The position numbers and the translations under genes were made by a program. Below, in pieces: positions 19,819-28,571 of a stretch of 64,000 nucleotides of DNA; position 1 is the first letter of the stretch; the number at the start of each line of letters is the position of its first letter. Below the pieces are notes generated by a model that saw only the letters and a program-made list of their open reading frames with translations, made no database searches and was not told where the DNA came from. This stretch comes from Halomonas sp. DQ26W (GTDB lineage Bacteria > Pseudomonadota > Gammaproteobacteria > Pseudomonadales > Halomonadaceae): positions 1 through 64,000 of the forward strand of contig NZ_QPKI01000010.1 of assembly GCF_003339685.1 (NCBI RefSeq), given 5' to 3'.

Positions 19819-21254
19819 CTCCGGGCTGCGCCGATGAAGCGGGCTTCACGTTCAAGGACGATGCGTTCGTTCTGTTGGGATTGCACGTGCAACTGAATCG
19901 GGTGGCTAGGCATATCCAGCACCTCCGGGTCGGCGGTGACCTGTACCGCGAACCTGCGCGAGGCTCCGGCAGGGACCCGCAGCGTGTCGGTATCGAACTC
20001 CAACCCGGGCAAGCCGCTCACTTCAAGGCGAAACTCATGGTCCTCGCGATCCTGGTTACGCAGGGTCAGGGTAAAGACATTGCTGATGCGTCCTTCGCGG
20101 GTCATCTGATAGAGCTGGCCGCGTTCTCGCTCGACTTCGAAATCCAGCGGCATGCGGTCGCTCAGAGCCCAGACGAATAGGCCGATCATCACCAGTAGTG
20201 CCGCCAGGTAGCCCATCAGTCGAGGCCGCAGGATATGCGACGGCTTGCCTTCCAGGGCGTTCTCCGTGGTGTAGCGGATCAGCCCCCGCGGATAGTTCAT
20301 CTTGTCCATCACGCTGTCGCAGGCATCAATGCAGGCGGCGCAGGTGATGCATTCGTATTGTAGGCCGTCGCGGATATCTATGCCGGTGGGGCAGACCTGC
20401 ACGCAAAGGTCGCAGTCGATGCAGTCGCCGTAACCGGCCTCCCGTGCCGTTTCATGGCTGAGACTTCGCTTGCGGGCGCCGCGAGGCTCTCCCCGATCAG
20501 CGTCGTAAGAAACGATCAGGGTATCTGCATCGAACATCACCCCCTGGAAGCGGGCGTAGGGGCACATGTAAATGCACACCTGCTCGCGCAGCCAGCCGGC
20601 ATTGAGATAGGTGAATACCAAAAAGAAGCCGGACCAGAAGTACGCCCAGCCGTGGGCCTGGAGGGTAGCCAGCTCCACTACCAGTTCCCGAATCGGCGTG
20701 AAGAACCCGACGAACGTGACTCCAGTGGTCAGGGCGATCACGAGCCAGATGAGGTGTTTGGACCCCTTGCGCCATGCCTTGTCCAGGCTCATGGGTTGCT
20801 TGTCGAGTTTTATGCGCCGGTTACGGGGGCCCTCCAGGCGATGCTCGACCCAGATATAGAGAAAGGTCCAGACGCTCTGAGGACAGGTATAGCCACACCA
20901 CACGCGTCCCGCAAAGACGGTGATGAAGAACAAGCCGAAAGCGCAGATGATCAGCACCCACGACAGTAGGATAAACTCCTGTGGGTAGAAGGTGGCGGCG
21001 AAGATATGAAACTCCCGCCCCGGCAGGTCGAACCAGATCATCGGGCGGCCGTCCCATTGGACCCAGGGCAGGATGAAGAAGGCCAGCATCAGTAGCCAGT
21101 TGGCAAGGCGACGCAGGCGCTGGAAAAACCCCTTGATCTCACGGACATAGATGTGTCGCCGACTGGCGTACATCTCCTGTTGGACGGTAACTCGCGGTTG
21201 GTGGTGGCCCACGGGGTCCGGGGTCACGTCGCGGGCGGGTATCTTCTCACTCAT
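19815..21254 (-). CDS. ccoG: cbb3 oxidase accessory ferredoxin-like protein CcoG/RdxA
   Basis: The 479-aa membrane protein has about five hydrophobic segments. Two ferredoxin-like cysteine clusters (CIDCDLCVQVCP and CITCAACIDACD) bind [4Fe-4S] centres. A membrane motif WCGYTCPQSVWT and a C-terminal immunoglobulin-like domain match CcoG, a cupric reductase for cbb3 maturation. MSEKIPARD at 21254 is used as start; the ORF extends 19 codons further. It opens the ccoGHIS group, separated from ccoP by a hairpin. Confidence 0.92.
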   Translation of the reverse strand: MSEKIPARDVTPDPVGHHQPRVTVQQEMYASRRHIYVREIKGFFQRLRRLANWLLMLAFFILPWVQWDGRPMIWFDLPGREFHIFAATFYPQEFILLSWVLIICAFGLFFITVFAGRVWCGYTCPQSVWTFLYIWVEHRLEGPRNRRIKLDKQPMSLDKAWRKGSKHLIWLVIALTTGVTFVGFFTPIRELVVELATLQAHGWAYFWSGFFLVFTYLNAGWLREQVCIYMCPYARFQGVMFDADTLIVSYDADRGEPRGARKRSLSHETAREAGYGDCIDCDLCVQVCPTGIDIRDGLQYECITCAACIDACDSVMDKMNYPRGLIRYTTENALEGKPSHILRPRLMGYLAALLVMIGLFVWALSDRMPLDFEVERERGQLYQMTREGRISNVFTLTLRNQDREDHEFRLEVSGLPGLEFDTDTLRVPAGASRRFAVQVTADPEVLDMPSHPIQLHVQSQQNERIVLEREARFIGAARR

Positions 21255-21337
21255 GGCGGACTCGTGGCGGGCAGGGATGACCGCAGAAGGGAGGCAGCGA
21301 AACGGGTTCATTGTATCGAGGCCTCGTCACCAAGCGA

Positions 21338-21364
21338 AAGGGTGCGACCCCAGGCCGCACCCTT
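21338..21364 (-). terminator. Hairpin between ccoP and ccoG
   Basis: AAGGGTGCG (21338-21346) pairs with CGCACCCTT (21356-21364). On the minus strand only TTCG follows, so it may act as a partial terminator or processing site that separates levels of structural and assembly genes. Confidence 0.55.
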
Positions 21365-21386
21365 GTCGTGCCGCTCAATTTCATCC

Positions 21387-22316
21387 TCAGTCGCGAAAGC
21401 GCAGGCTGTAGACGTAGGCGGCAACCAGGTGGACGCGTTCCTCGCCGATGTAGGCTGCCTGTGCGGGCATATGACCATTGCGGCCGTTGCGCAGGGTCTG
21501 ACGAACCGAGTCGGCAACGCTCTGGCCGGGCGCCTGGTAGAGCCAGATGTCGTTGGTCAGGTTCGGTGCGCCCAGCGCCTGATTGCCGGTGCCGTCCGGC
21601 ATGTGGCAGGCCGCGCAGACCGAGGCATAGACCGAGGCCCCCTGCTCGGCACGTTCGGTCTCATGCTCGAGATCCGACAAAGACAACACGTACTGTGTCA
21701 CGTTTTCGATGTTGTTCGCGCCGAGGGTCTGGAACGAGGGCATCAGCCCATTACGCCCTCTGACCAGGGACGTCATGATCTGCTCCGGCTCACCGCCGTA
21801 GAGCCAGTCGTCGTTGGTCAGGTCGGGGAAGCCGTAGCCACCCTGGGCGTTGGCGCCGTGACACACCGCACAGTTGTTCTGGTAGATACGGTCGGCGACC
21901 TGCATGGCCTCCTCGTCCCGGGCGAGTTCGGGGATCGGGATCTCCTGGTACTGGGCGAAGATCGGCGTGAATCGCTCCTCGGCCCGGGCCACTTCCTCTT
22001 CCCACTGCCCTTCCTGGGTCCAGCCGAGCAGGCCGGCGAAGTTGCCCAGGCCCGGATAGAGCAGCAGGTAGCCCAGCGAGAACACCACAGTCGCTACATA
22101 TAGCTGAAACCACCAGCGCGGCAGCGGGTTGTCGTACTCCTCGATCTCGTCGGCGGCGTGACCGGTGGTTTCGACGTTGCCATCGGCGTCCGGCACCTTG
22201 TCGGTCTTGCGGTTGGCGTAGAGGATCCAGAAGGCGAAGGCAATGGAGCCCAGCGTGAGGACGATGATCCAGGCGCTCCAGAACCCGGAAAGGGAGTCAT
22301 CCCAAAGATTGTTCAT
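21387..22316 (-). CDS. ccoP: cbb3-type cytochrome oxidase diheme subunit CcoP
   Basis: A 309-aa subunit with two membrane helices (about residues 12-34 and 70-90) and two cytochrome c domains whose haem motifs are CAVCH at 149-153 and CAACH at 234-238. It passes electrons from cytochrome c to CcoO/CcoN. It overlaps ccoQ by four bases. Length and order are normal for ccoNOQP. Confidence 0.95.
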   Translation of the reverse strand: MNNLWDDSLSGFWSAWIIVLTLGSIAFAFWILYANRKTDKVPDADGNVETTGHAADEIEEYDNPLPRWWFQLYVATVVFSLGYLLLYPGLGNFAGLLGWTQEGQWEEEVARAEERFTPIFAQYQEIPIPELARDEEAMQVADRIYQNNCAVCHGANAQGGYGFPDLTNDDWLYGGEPEQIMTSLVRGRNGLMPSFQTLGANNIENVTQYVLSLSDLEHETERAEQGASVYASVCAACHMPDGTGNQALGAPNLTNDIWLYQAPGQSVADSVRQTLRNGRNGHMPAQAAYIGEERVHLVAAYVYSLRFRD

Positions 22317-22549
22317 GCGTTTCTGTCTCCCTGGTTCGTACGGGAATCGCCGTTGCTGTCCTGCTCTCGGCTCGAGCGGGGCGAGGCGCTGCTGTCACGT
22401 GTTGTCTGCTCATCGTCATCGACGAAGGGCAGGTTGGCCGCCTCGTCGAAGTCCGGCTTGCGCCGCCGGGAGTAGGCCCACCAGGTGATGCCGAGGAAGG
22501 CGACGATCAGCAGAAAGGTGATGATGCCGCGAAAGGTTCCGGTATCCAT
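22313..22549 (-). CDS. ccoQ: cbb3-type oxidase small subunit CcoQ
   Basis: A 78-aa protein with one helix (IITFLLIVAFLGITWWAYS), the AYSRRRKPDFDEAANLPF pattern of CcoQ/FixQ and a polar, acidic-serine-rich tail. The start is ATG 22549, two bases after the ccoO stop. CcoQ stabilises the complex. Confidence 0.92.
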   Translation of the reverse strand: MDTGTFRGIITFLLIVAFLGITWWAYSRRRKPDFDEAANLPFVDDDEQTTRDSSASPRSSREQDSNGDSRTNQGDRNA

Positions 22550-22551
22550 GG

Positions 22552-23160
22552 TCAACGCGTGCCCTCTAGCACGGTGCCCAGCTGCTGAAGATAGGCGACC
22601 AGTGCGGTGATCTCCTGCTGGCCGCGCACCTCGCGGGTGGCGTTCTCGATGTCTTCGTCGGTGTAGGGCACGCCCAGGGTGCGCAGCGCCCGCATCTTGC
22701 GCGGCGTATCGTTGCCGTCGAGGGTGCGCTCGAACAACCACGGATAGGCCGGCATGATCGATCCCGGGACCACGTCACGCGGGTTGTACATGTGGGCACG
22801 GTGCCAGTCGTCGCTGTAGCGGCCGCCGACGCGGGCCAGGTCAGGGCCGGTGCGCTTGGAACCCCACAGGAAGTTGTGCTCGTAGATGAACTCGCCGGCC
22901 ACACTGTAGTGGCCATAGCGCTCGGTCTCGGCGCGGAAGGGGCGGATCATCTGGGAGTGACAGCCGACGCAGCCCTCACGACGATAGATGTCCCGTCCCT
23001 CCAGCTCCAGGGCGGAGAGCGGGCGCAGGCCTTCGACCGGCTCTGTGGTCTGTTTCTGGAAGAACAGCGGCACGATCTCGGCCAGGCCGCCGAAGCTGAT
23101 CACCACCAGGATCAACACGGCGAGCAGGCCTACGTTCTTTTCGACAATCTCGTGTTTCAT
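22552..23160 (-). CDS. ccoO: cbb3-type cytochrome oxidase monoheme subunit CcoO
   Basis: A 202-aa subunit with an N-terminal membrane anchor and one haem c site CVGCH at residues 64-68; the distal ligand methionine is probably in [10 protein letters not shown]. Full length compared with the family. It lies between ccoN and ccoQ. Confidence 0.95.
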   Translation of the reverse strand: MKHEIVEKNVGLLAVLILVVISFGGLAEIVPLFFQKQTTEPVEGLRPLSALELEGRDIYRREGCVGCHSQMIRPFRAETERYGHYSVAGEFIYEHNFLWGSKRTGPDLARVGGRYSDDWHRAHMYNPRDVVPGSIMPAYPWLFERTLDGNDTPRKMRALRTLGVPYTDEDIENATREVRGQQEITALVAYLQQLGTVLEGTR

Positions 23161-23182
23161 TGGTGTCGGTATCCCCGGTTGC

Positions 23183-24607
23183 TCAGGCGGTCTGCGGAAT
23201 CGGATGTTGCACGGCTTCGCTGCGCTGGATTGTCTTGAAGACGTTATAAGCCATGATCAGCATGCCGATGATCCAGAACAGGCCGCCGATCAGGCGTACG
23301 ATATAGCCTGGGCCGCTGGCCTCGACGGACTCCATGAAGGTGTACATCAGGGTGCCGTCGGGATTGATCGCGCGCCACATCAGGCCTTGCAGGATGCCAT
23401 TGACCCACATGGAGGCGATGTAGAGCACCGTGCCGATGGTGGCCAGCCAGAAGTGCACCGCGATCATGCCCACGGAGTACATTTCGGTCTGACCGAACAG
23501 GCGCGGAATCAGGTGGTACATGGAGCCGATGGTGATCATGGCCACCCAGCCGAGCGCGCCGGCATGGACGTGGCCGATGGTCCAGTCGGTGTAGTGTGAC
23601 AGAGCGTTGACAGTCTTGATCGCCATCATCGGCCCTTCGAAGGTGGACATGCCGTAGAATGACAGGGCAACCACCAGGAAGCGCAGGGTCGGGTCGGTAC
23701 GCAGCTTATGCCAGGCGCCGGAGAGCGTCATCATGCCGTTGATCATGCCACCCCAGGAGGGCGCCAGCAGGATGATCGACATGACCATGCCCAGCGACTG
23801 GGCCCAGTCGGGCAGGGCGGTGTAATGCAGGTGGTGCGGGCCGGCCCACATGTAGATCATGATCAGCGCCCAGAAGTGGACGATGGACAGCCGATAGGAA
23901 TAGATCGGGCGTTCGGCCTGCTTGGGCACGAAGTAGTACATCATGCCCAGGAAGCCGGCGGTGAGGAAGAAACCGACCGCGTTGTGCCCGTACCACCACT
24001 GAACCATGGCGTCGATGGTGCCGGAATAGATGGAGATCGAGTACATTGCGGTGACCGGGATCGCTGCATTGTTGACGATATGCAGCACGGCCACGGTCAG
24101 GATGAAGGCGGCGAAGAACCAGTTGGCCACGTAGATGTGGGAGGTCTTGCGCTGCTTGATGGTCATCAGGAAGACGATGGCATAGCTGACCCAGACCACG
24201 GCGATCAGGATGTTGATCGGCCACTCCAGCTCGGCGTATTCCTTGGTGGTGGTGTAGCCCAACGGCAGGGTAATCACCGCCGACACGATCACCGCCTGCC
24301 AGCCCCAGAACGTGAACGCCGCGAGCTTGTCAGAGAATAAGCGTGCCTGACAGGTACGCTGGACGACATAGTAGGAGGTCGCCATCAGGGCCGAGCCACC
24401 GAAGGCGAAGACCACGGCATTGGTGTGTAGCGGCCGCAGGCGGCCGAAGCTGGTCCAAGGCAGGTCGAGATTGAGTTGCGGCCAAACCAGCTGTGCGGCA
24501 AGGATGACACCGAGGAGCATGCCCACGATGCCCCACACGACCGTCATGATCGCGAACTGCCGAACTACCTTGTAATTGTAGGTCGGGTGCTCTAGTGCTG
24601 TGCTCAT
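23183..24607 (-). CDS. ccoN: cbb3-type cytochrome oxidase catalytic subunit CcoN
   Basis: The 474-aa subunit I of the high-affinity cbb3 oxidase has 12 membrane helices. Conserved haem and CuB ligands are seen in [14 protein letters not shown] (H61), [24 protein letters not shown] and [13 protein letters not shown] 24607 gives a normal N-terminus; the long upstream in-frame extension is antisense to the hydrolase gene and is rejected. The promoter must lie in the 160 bp between the divergent start codons. A TAGAAT hexamer is readable on the minus strand at 24708-24703, with a degenerate Anr-like sequence about 73 bp upstream of the predicted start point. Confidence 0.95.
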   Translation of the reverse strand: MSTALEHPTYNYKVVRQFAIMTVVWGIVGMLLGVILAAQLVWPQLNLDLPWTSFGRLRPLHTNAVVFAFGGSALMATSYYVVQRTCQARLFSDKLAAFTFWGWQAVIVSAVITLPLGYTTTKEYAELEWPINILIAVVWVSYAIVFLMTIKQRKTSHIYVANWFFAAFILTVAVLHIVNNAAIPVTAMYSISIYSGTIDAMVQWWYGHNAVGFFLTAGFLGMMYYFVPKQAERPIYSYRLSIVHFWALIMIYMWAGPHHLHYTALPDWAQSLGMVMSIILLAPSWGGMINGMMTLSGAWHKLRTDPTLRFLVVALSFYGMSTFEGPMMAIKTVNALSHYTDWTIGHVHAGALGWVAMITIGSMYHLIPRLFGQTEMYSVGMIAVHFWLATIGTVLYIASMWVNGILQGLMWRAINPDGTLMYTFMESVEASGPGYIVRLIGGLFWIIGMLIMAYNVFKTIQRSEAVQHPIPQTA

Positions 24608-24769
24608 GTCAGGTTCCCATCGAACGCGTATCGAGAGCCGGCTGTGACGGATACTGCGGCCGACGCTCACGGTTGGGTGAAGCAGGTCAGAAAACAGCAT
24701 GGATTCTATCGCAGCAGCATCGCAGACTGAAACACGCCCAAGGGCGAAACTCACACAGGAGCTTGACCG

Positions 24770-25501
24770 GTGTCGTACTTTGCACGACTTGATCGGGTAG
24801 CAATTTCTTCGGTACGCCTTCGTGAGCGCCTTCTCGCAGGGGAAGTGGGCCGATGGCGTGTCGAAGGGCTGGGGCCGCTGGAAGTCGAAGGCGACGGGAG
24901 TGCCGGTCGGCTGCTGATCGCCCATGGGGCGGGGGCTGGGCAGGGGTCGCCATTCATGAGCCAGCTGCGTGCCGGCCTGGCGGAGCATGGGGTGCAGACC
25001 TTGGCTGTCGAGTTCGCCTACATGCAGCGTATGCAGAAAGAGGCCAAGCGTTTTCCGCCCCCACGTATCGATCGGCTGGTAGAAGAATTGAGCGCCTGGT
25101 GCGACATTCTGACACACCCTGAGCTGGGTGGTTTCTGGCTGGGTGGAAAGTCGATGGGTGGACGAGCGGCGAGTCTGCTGGCGGCCCGTGATCAGGCCGC
25201 CGGCCTGATACTTTGCGGCTACCCCTTCCATCCGCCGGGCAAGCCGGAAAGCCTGCGGTTGTCTCACTGGCCGCTGCTCGCCTGTCCTACCCTGGTGCTG
25301 CAGGGCAGTCGCGACCCTTTCGGTAACGCCGAGGAGATCGAAGGCTATCGGCTGGGCGATAACGTCGCGGTGCATCTGCTGGAAGATGGCGATCACGATT
25401 GGAAGCCGCGTCGTGCCTCTGGGCTCACCCAGGAGGGGCTGATCGCGCAAGCGGCAGGTGCGATTGCCGCCTTCATGCTGCGGCACCCTCAAAGTCATTG
25501 A
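24770..25501 (+). CDS. Alpha/beta hydrolase, Tex30/KANL3-like family
   Basis: The 243-aa soluble protein shows the alpha/beta-hydrolase order: [16 protein letters not shown] (oxyanion loop), nucleophile serine in GGKSMGG near residue 127, acid in GSRDPFG and histidine in GDHDW. This is the pattern of the bacterial Tex30/KANL3-type family, whose substrate is unknown. The GTG at 24770 is the longest start and has AGGAG some bases upstream; a later start is possible. It is divergent from ccoN, and the tRNA promoter overlaps its stop codon. Confidence 0.75.
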   Translation: MSYFARLDRVAISSVRLRERLLAGEVGRWRVEGLGPLEVEGDGSAGRLLIAHGAGAGQGSPFMSQLRAGLAEHGVQTLAVEFAYMQRMQKEAKRFPPPRIDRLVEELSAWCDILTHPELGGFWLGGKSMGGRAASLLAARDQAAGLILCGYPFHPPGKPESLRLSHWPLLACPTLVLQGSRDPFGNAEEIEGYRLGDNVAVHLLEDGDHDWKPRRASGLTQEGLIAQAAGAIAAFMLRHPQSH

Positions 25502-25525
25502 CAACCAAACGGATCCCTGTAGAAT
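25498..25525 (+). promoter_or_regulatory. Sigma-70 promoter of the tRNA operon
   Basis: A perfect -35 TTGACA (25498-25503) and a near-perfect -10 TAGAAT (25520-25525) are separated by 16 bases. The predicted start is about 11 bp before the first tRNA. The -35 box overlaps the stop codon of the hydrolase gene. Confidence 0.85.
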
Positions 25526-25543
25526 TCAGCGCCACGTGACCGG

Positions 25544-25619
25544 GGGTGGTTAGCTCAGTTGGGAGAGCACCAGCCTTACAAGCTGGGGGTCACAGGTTCG
25601 AACCCTGTACCACCCACCA
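25544..25619 (+). tRNA. tRNA-Val (anticodon TAC)
   Basis: A 76-nt cloverleaf: acceptor arms GGGTGGT/ACCACCC, anticodon loop CTTACAA and T loop GGTTCGAACC. The 3' CCA is encoded. First gene of a five-tRNA operon. Confidence 0.95.
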
Positions 25620-25661
25620 TTGCTCGCCAGAGCGATACCGATCATGTAGGAAGCACGCAGC

Positions 25662-25738
25662 GGACCGGTAGTTCAGTTGGTTAGAATGCCGGCCTGTCAC
25701 GCCGGAGGTCGCGGGTTCGAGTCCCGTCCGGTCCGCCA
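25662..25738 (+). tRNA. tRNA-Asp (anticodon GTC), copy 1
   Basis: A 77-nt cloverleaf with acceptor GGACCGG/CCGGTCC, anticodon loop CTGTCAC and encoded CCA. Identical to the other two Asp copies in this cluster. Confidence 0.95.
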
Positions 25739-25765
25739 ACTGTTTCTGATGTCATGTCGTCTTGT

Positions 25766-25842
25766 GGACCGGTAGTTCAGTTGGTTAGAATGCCGGCCTG
25801 TCACGCCGGAGGTCGCGGGTTCGAGTCCCGTCCGGTCCGCCA
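25766..25842 (+). tRNA. tRNA-Asp (anticodon GTC), copy 2
   Basis: Identical in sequence to the copy at 25662-25738, with encoded CCA. Only a 27-bp spacer separates the two, and the spacers are unrelated. Confidence 0.95.
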
Positions 25843-25855
25843 CGATGACTGGCGC

Positions 25856-25896
25856 GCTGTATTGAGTAGAAGCTGTGAAGCTGTATTGAGTAGAAG
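25856..25896 (+). repeat. Short tandem duplication between tRNA genes
   Basis: GCTGTATTGAGTAGAAG occurs at 25856-25872 and again at 25880-25896 with a 24-bp period. It lies in the spacer between tRNA-Asp copy 2 and tRNA-Val(CAC). Confidence 0.85.
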
Positions 25897-25911
25897 AAAT
25901 GCGGTATCCGT

Positions 25912-25988
25912 GGGTGATTAGCTCAGTTGGTTAGAGCACCAGCCTCACATGCTGGGGGTCACTGGTTCGAATCCGGTATCACCCACCA
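25912..25988 (+). tRNA. tRNA-Val (anticodon CAC)
   Basis: A 77-nt cloverleaf, acceptor GGGTGAT/ATCACCC, anticodon loop CTCACAT and encoded CCA. It is distinct from the tRNA-Val(TAC) at the head of the operon and decodes GUG. Confidence 0.93.
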
Positions 25989-25991
25989 CAC

Positions 25992-26068
25992 GGACCGGTA
26001 GTTCAGTTGGTTAGAATGCCGGCCTGTCACGCCGGAGGTCGCGGGTTCGAGTCCCGTCCGGTCCGCCA
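25992..26068 (+). tRNA. tRNA-Asp (anticodon GTC), copy 3
   Basis: Identical to the other two tRNA-Asp copies. It starts three bases after the CCA end of tRNA-Val(CAC), so the two must be separated by processing. Confidence 0.95.
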
Positions 26069-26080
26069 ACACGATATTCC

Positions 26081-26112
26081 AGACCCTGAGCCGAATGGCT
26101 TGGGGTCTTTCG
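26081..26112 (+). terminator. Terminator of the tRNA operon
   Basis: AGACCC (26081-26086) pairs with GGGTCT (26103-26108) around an inner stem GAGCC/GGCTT, followed by a short T run. Confidence 0.75.
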
Positions 26113-26256
26113 TATGTGCTTGGTTTCCCTCCCCTTTCTCTTTCCCTCTCCCGTTGGTCTATGCGGCTTTCGCCACATGGTGCATCATTCTCTTTGCGCA
26201 TCTTGACCGGCTATCATACAGTTGTTTGAAACCTTGATCCGTAGGAGGAGTTCGGC

Positions 26257-28266
26257 GTGCGCTACCCTCATCTCTTTCGTCCGCTCGACGTGGGCCACTT
26301 GACGTTGCCCAACCGGGTGCTGATGGGCTCCATGCACACCAACCTTGAGGAGGCGCCCAACGGCTTTGTCCGTTTGGCGGCCTTCTATGCCGAACGGGCC
26401 CGTGAAGGAGTTGGGCTGATCGTCACGGGCGGTATCGCTCCCAACCCCGAAGGTGCTGTGTTCCAGGGTGCCGCCACGCTGGAGCGTAACGAACAGGTGG
26501 CGAACCATCGTGGCGTGGTCGAGGCGGTTCATGCCGAGGGCGGTCATATCTGCATGCAGATCCTGCATGCCGGCCGTTACGCCTACTCACCGGAGTTGGT
26601 GGCGCCGTCACCGATCCAGGCACCCATCAACCCGTTTGCCCCCCGGGAACTCACCGGTGACGAAGTCGAGAGACAGATCGCCGACTACGTGCGCTGCGCC
26701 AACCTAGCCCGTGAAGCCGGGTACGACGGCGTCGAGGTGATGGGGTCAGAAGGCTACCTGATCAACCAGTTTCTCTGCCTGCGTACCAACCAGCGCAGCG
26801 ACGAGTGGGGCGGTGCGTTCGAGAATCGCATGCGCTTTGCCGTCGATATCGTCAAGGGGATCCGCGAGGCGGTGGGCGAGGACTTTCTCATCATCTTCCG
26901 CTTGTCGATGATCGACCTGGTGGAGGAGGGCAGCACCTGGGAAGAAGTCGTCACCCTGGGGCGTGCCCTCGAGACCGCTGGTGTCAATCTGATCAATACC
27001 GGTATCGGCTGGCACGAGGCGCGTGTGCCGACCATCGTCACTAGCGTGCCGCGGGCGGCCTTCACCGAAGTGACACGCCGCATGAAGGCTGAGCTCAACG
27101 TGCCGCTGATCACCACCAATCGCATCAATATGCCCGAGGTGGCCGAACGGGTGCTGGCGGATGGCCACGCGGACATGGTTTCCATGGCGCGGCCCTTCCT
27201 CGCCGACCCGGCCTGGATCACCAAGGCGGCGGAAGGGCGTAGCGAGGAGATCAATACCTGTATCGCCTGCAACCAGGCGTGCCTCGATCACACCTTCCAG
27301 GGCAAGCTGACCTCCTGTCTGGTCAACCCCCAGGCCTGCCACGAAACCGAGCTGGAGATCCTTCCGGCAAAGACAGCGCGCGACATCGCCGTGGTAGGTG
27401 GCGGGCCGGCGGGCCTGTCGGCCGCTGTCACCGCGGCAAGGCGGGGGCATCGCGTGGTGCTGTTCGAGCGGACCGGCGAACTGGGCGGACAGTTCAATCT
27501 GGCTCGCAAGATCCCCGGCAAGGAGGAGTTCGACGAGACCCTGCGCTACTTCAAGGTCATGCTCGACAAGCACGGTGTCTCGGTGCGGCTCAACTGTGAG
27601 GCTGATATCCAGGCGCTGAAGGGCTTCGATGCCGTGGTCCTGGCCAGCGGTGTCCAGCCTCGCCAGCTGACGCTGCCGGGTCATGACCACCCCAAGGTGC
27701 TGAGTTACCCCATGGCCATTCATCATCCCGAGCGCGTGGGGCGTCGGGTGGCGATCATCGGCGCTGGGGGGATCGGCTTCGATGTGGCTGAGCTGCTCAC
27801 CCACGTGGGACATCCCGCCATGGATCGAGAGGCCTGGTGCGCCGAATGGGGGGTGGATCTCAATGTCTCCGAACGGGGCGGCATCGTCCCGCCTCAGCGA
27901 CCGGATTCACCGCGGCAGGTCTTTCTGCTGCAGCGCAAGTCCTCCAAACCGGGCAAGGGGCTAGGCAAGACCACTGGCTGGGTCCACCGTGCCTCGCTGA
28001 AGCATCGGGGTGTCGAATCCCTGTCAGGCTGCGAATACATGGGCATCGATGATGATGGACTCCACATCCGCCAGGATGGCGAGCCCAGGCTGCTCGAGGT
28101 GGACAGTGTCGTCGTCTGCGCCGGGCAGAACCCGGTGCGCGAAATGCTCGAACCGCTGCAGGCGTCTGGCGTCGAGGTCCACATGATCGGCGGTGCCGAC
28201 GAGGCGGCTGAGCTGGACGCCAAGCGCGCCATCGAGCAGGGCACTCGGGTCTCGGCCAGTCTGTAA
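26257..28266 (+). CDS. fadH: NADPH-dependent 2,4-dienoyl-CoA reductase FadH
   Basis: The 669-aa flavo-iron-sulfur enzyme reduces 2,4-dienoyl-CoA during degradation of unsaturated fatty acids. An FMN-binding TIM barrel of the old yellow enzyme family (about 1-330; PNRVLMGSMHT) is followed by the [4Fe-4S] ligands C335, C338, C342 and C354, and a C-terminal FAD/NADPH domain with GGGPAGLSAA and GAGGIGFDVAE. Length matches E. coli FadH. GTG 26257 is preceded by GGAGGAG. It appears to be a single-gene unit. Confidence 0.93.
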   Translation: MRYPHLFRPLDVGHLTLPNRVLMGSMHTNLEEAPNGFVRLAAFYAERAREGVGLIVTGGIAPNPEGAVFQGAATLERNEQVANHRGVVEAVHAEGGHICMQILHAGRYAYSPELVAPSPIQAPINPFAPRELTGDEVERQIADYVRCANLAREAGYDGVEVMGSEGYLINQFLCLRTNQRSDEWGGAFENRMRFAVDIVKGIREAVGEDFLIIFRLSMIDLVEEGSTWEEVVTLGRALETAGVNLINTGIGWHEARVPTIVTSVPRAAFTEVTRRMKAELNVPLITTNRINMPEVAERVLADGHADMVSMARPFLADPAWITKAAEGRSEEINTCIACNQACLDHTFQGKLTSCLVNPQACHETELEILPAKTARDIAVVGGGPAGLSAAVTAARRGHRVVLFERTGELGGQFNLARKIPGKEEFDETLRYFKVMLDKHGVSVRLNCEADIQALKGFDAVVLASGVQPRQLTLPGHDHPKVLSYPMAIHHPERVGRRVAIIGAGGIGFDVAELLTHVGHPAMDREAWCAEWGVDLNVSERGGIVPPQRPDSPRQVFLLQRKSSKPGKGLGKTTGWVHRASLKHRGVESLSGCEYMGIDDDGLHIRQDGEPRLLEVDSVVVCAGQNPVREMLEPLQASGVEVHMIGGADEAAELDAKRAIEQGTRVSASL

Positions 28267-28571
28267 ACGACAGTGCCCCTCGGGGCCGGCCACACTTGCG
28301 TTGAATGGAAGGTTCAAGACTTTCTGTTGTCTCAACCAGAGGGCACTCTGGCCAGACACTATGTGACTTGAGAGCATTGCGTCCATGCATCGTTAAATCA
28401 GCATATATTTCCGTATCGAACCCTCTGCGGCCCCTGCGTTCTCATGGGTAGTCATTCACTGCGTTGACAGTTCCCCGGCCGCCCTGTCGGAAGCTGACTA
28501 GGCTGATGGTTAACCCGATGAGGTCATCGGCTGTGTCGATGGCCGGCGGGGTGGGCAAACAGGAGGCTTCG
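28267..28571. other. Non-coding stretch between fadH and prkA
   Basis: No gene is seen. It holds a small GCCCC/GGGGC hairpin just after fadH without a T run. A TTGACA at 28464-28469 has no fitting -10 box. AGGAGG lies 11 bases before the prkA ATG. I looked for a sigma-54 type GG/GC pair and found none convincing. Confidence 0.5.

Noticed and set aside
24608..25504. An extension of the ccoN frame by about 300 codons upstream
   Set aside because: It runs antisense to the alpha/beta hydrolase gene and does not resemble any N-terminal domain of CcoN.
26746..27813. A 355-codon minus-strand frame opposite fadH
   Set aside because: No domain, no ribosome-binding site, and composition typical of a reverse-strand shadow.
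28464..28469. TTGACA upstream of prkA as a promoter -35 box
   Set aside because: No acceptable -10 hexamer occurs 16-18 bases downstream.
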